DNA from: Escarpia spicata
Lineage: Eukaryota > Annelida > Polychaeta > Sabellida > Siboglinidae
Direction: 5' to 3'
Assembly (NCBI GenBank): GCA_963995525.1
Contig: OZ023206.1
Span: 496,001-560,000, forward strand
Length of the DNA: 64,000 nucleotides
Below, one piece after another: positions 62,943 to 64,000 of this stretch. The notes below the pieces were generated by a model that was given only the letters and a program-made list of their open reading frames with translations, was not told the origin of the DNA and searched no databases. The stretch's first letter is position 1. Every line of letters begins with the position of its first letter. Position numbers and translations under genes: made by a program.

Positions 62943-64000
62943 TTAATCTTGTTATGTGTGTAGCTTGATATCAATCTAGCCTTCGTGAAGATTTGTAACA
63001 TGCAAATCATCTATTTGGGATAAGACCACATTAAGGATCCTTCCGCCGAAAAAAGTGCACTACAAATACCATTTTGCTGTGATATGCATTAATTTTTTTC
63101 GAACACTTTGACATGGGACATGTTTGTCTCGTGAGTACTGAATGTACTGCTGCTTTAGATAAGAAAAAACTTCAAATGGGGATTAGTTTTCACACCTATA
63201 ACTTACTTAATATGTTCTTGTAACTTACGTGACGGAGATAGAACGGTAACATGCATTCCCATTTGTAATTTATCTAGTTATGTGTGTAGCTTGATATCAA
63301 TCTAGCCTTCGTGAAGATTTGTAACATGCAAAACATCTATTTGGGGTAAGACCACATTAAAGATCCTTCCGCCGAAAAAAGTGCACTACAAATACCGTTT
63401 TGCTGTGATATGCATTAATTTTTTTCGAACACTTTGATATGGGACATGTTTGTCTCGTGAGTACTGAAGGTACTGCTGCTTTAGACAAGAAAAAACTTCA
63501 AATGGGGATGAATTTTCACACCTATAACTTACGTAATATGTTCTTGTAACTTACGTGACGGAGATAGAACGGTAACATGCATTTCCATTTGTGATTAATC
63601 TAGTTATGTGTGTAGCTTGATATCAATCTAGCCTTCGTGAAGATTTGTAACGTGCAAAACATCTATTTGGGGTAAGACCACATTAAGGATCCTTCCACAG
63701 AAAAAAGTGCACTACAAATACCGTTTTGCTGTGATATGCATTAATTTGTTTCGAACACTTTGATATGGGACATGTTTGTCTCGTGAGTACTGAAGGTACT
63801 GCTGCTTTAGACAAGAAAAAACTTCAAATGGGGATTAGTTTTCACACCTATAACTTACGTAATATGTTCTTGTAACTTACGTGACGGGGATAAAACGGTA
63901 ACATGCATTCCCATTTCGGGTTAATCTAGTTATGTGTGTAGCTTGATATAAATCTAGCCTTCGTGAAGATTTGTAACATGCAAAACATCTATTTGGGGTA
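62943..64000. repeat. Right-edge 5-mer, unit 2, cut by the window edge
   Basis: This repeats 61313-62370 at offset 1,630 for 1,058 bp, keeping TTAATCTTG, GTAATTTATC, CATTTCCATT and TTCCACAG. By eye I found two differences: TGTCTCTTGAG near 61827 reads TGTCTCGTGAG here, and GATGAATTTTC near 63510 is private to this copy. The window ends 80 bp into the fourth monomer. Confidence 0.88.

Larger units (their letters stand above)
1..64000. repeat. 326-bp tandem satellite array filling the window
   Basis: The window is a head-to-tail array of a 326 bp monomer with starts at 7, 333, 659, 985, 1311, 1638 and so on to 63921. There are 196 complete monomers, 18 of them 327 bp, plus a partial at each edge. 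All are in one orientation, with no insertion, inversion or truncated monomer. Landmarks by monomer position are: TGATATCA at 24-31, AAGGATCCTT or AAAGATCCTT at 91-100, GTGCAC at 113-118, a T7 run at 151-157 followed by CGAA, AGTACT at 192-197, TTACGTAA at 261-268 and ATTTGGGG at 319-326. The consensus has 56 C and 67 G in 326 bp. Stops in all three frames lie within positions 1-56 on both strands, and 326 is not a multiple of 3, so no open frame can exceed about 380 bp. The array runs off both edges. Its family and host are not recognised. Confidence 0.99.

Noticed and set aside
1..64000. Protein-coding genes or long ORFs
   Set aside because: TAA/TAG stops fall in all three forward frames at monomer positions 2, 7 and 54, and TTA/CTA/TCA give stops in all three reverse frames at positions 1, 6 and 29. 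The 326 bp period rotates the frame, so no ORF can exceed about 380 bp. Any shorter ORF is repeated noise.
1..64000. CRISPR array
   Set aside because: The repeats are 326 bp and contiguous, with no unique spacers, and the sequence is eukaryotic satellite in style.
1..64000. 5S rDNA or tRNA cluster
   Set aside because: The monomer length would suit a 5S repeat, but I see neither the conserved 5S gene core nor A and B boxes of tRNA genes. The TTCGA at position 156 is only a partial B-box match.
1..64000. Transposable element or LTR insertion
   Set aside because: Monomer phase is continuous from base 7 to 64000 with only +1 bp changes. No target-site duplication, terminal repeat or non-satellite stretch of any length was found.
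1..64000. Naming the host species from the satellite
   Set aside because: I do not recognise the monomer. Similar lengths occur in plants, insects and other animals, so length and base composition do not identify the host.

Overview
The whole 64 kb window is one uninterrupted block of tandem satellite DNA. No gene, RNA gene, mobile element, CRISPR array or unique sequence was found on either strand. The repeat monomer is 326 bp. Placing monomer starts at the recurring TTAATCTAG (monomer position 1) gives 196 complete monomers from base 7 to 63920. Base 1-6 is the tail of one more monomer and 63921-64000 is the first 80 bp of another. All lie head to tail in the same orientation. By hand count 178 monomers are 326 bp and 18 are 327 bp, which accounts exactly for the span. 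The consensus monomer has about 38% G+C and about 10 CpG, close to chance expectation. This is nuclear DNA of a eukaryote, most likely a centromeric, pericentromeric or other heterochromatic block from a long-read assembly. The satellite is not one I recognise, so I cannot name the species or say plant or animal.

The monomers fall into recurring subtypes, named here by single-base diagnostics. A: starts GTGATT, ends GGAGATAG. B: CGAAATCTTTCATATG and TTCTCGTAAC. C: starts TTTCGGG, with TATAAATC and TTCCTCCG. D: AAATATCC and GTGCATTAC, in the right part also TGATTTC. E: AGATCATTCC. F: ATCTACCC. G: GTAACGTG and the +1 bp AAATAAAATG. H: starts TTACGGG. I: often ACCATTTT, and TTTTAACACC. J: CATGGAAAAC and CATTACTTT. 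K: GCAAATCAT, GGGATAAG and GGATTAG. L: AATTATG and AATCTAGAC.

The ordered runs of subtypes form higher-order repeats (HORs). Left domain (about 1-19.5 kb): the basic unit is a 7-mer F-G-H-D-E-A-L of 2,283 bp, seen three times (2290, 6204, 14356). Shorter derivatives are F-G-A'-L, F-D-E-A-L and F-D-E-E. A 12-monomer block is duplicated with a 3,914 bp offset (985 and 4899). The stretch 14030-19572 is a copy of 5878-13377 that has lost six monomers. Transition (19.5-21.2 kb): mixed monomers. Right domain (21.2-64 kb): the reference order is an 11-mer J-K-A-B-C-D-E-F-G-H-I of 3,587 bp, complete once at 45661-49247. Shorter units can be read as deletions of it: K-A-B-C blocks (30.7-39.5 kb), a 10-mer (38160), a 6-mer (41422), an 8-mer (43378), and three near-identical 9-mers of 2,935 bp (49248-58052). 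The far right carries a 652 bp dimer (58705-60986) and a 5-mer of 1,630 bp (61313 onward).

Most unit-length changes occur in exact multiples of 326 bp and at hybrid monomers that begin as one subtype and end as another. This is the footprint of in-register unequal exchange, and it lets the history of the block be read from the sequence. Nothing here can be expressed as protein: both strands have stops in all three frames within the first 56 bp of every monomer. Any function would lie in chromatin, kinetochore assembly or non-coding transcription.
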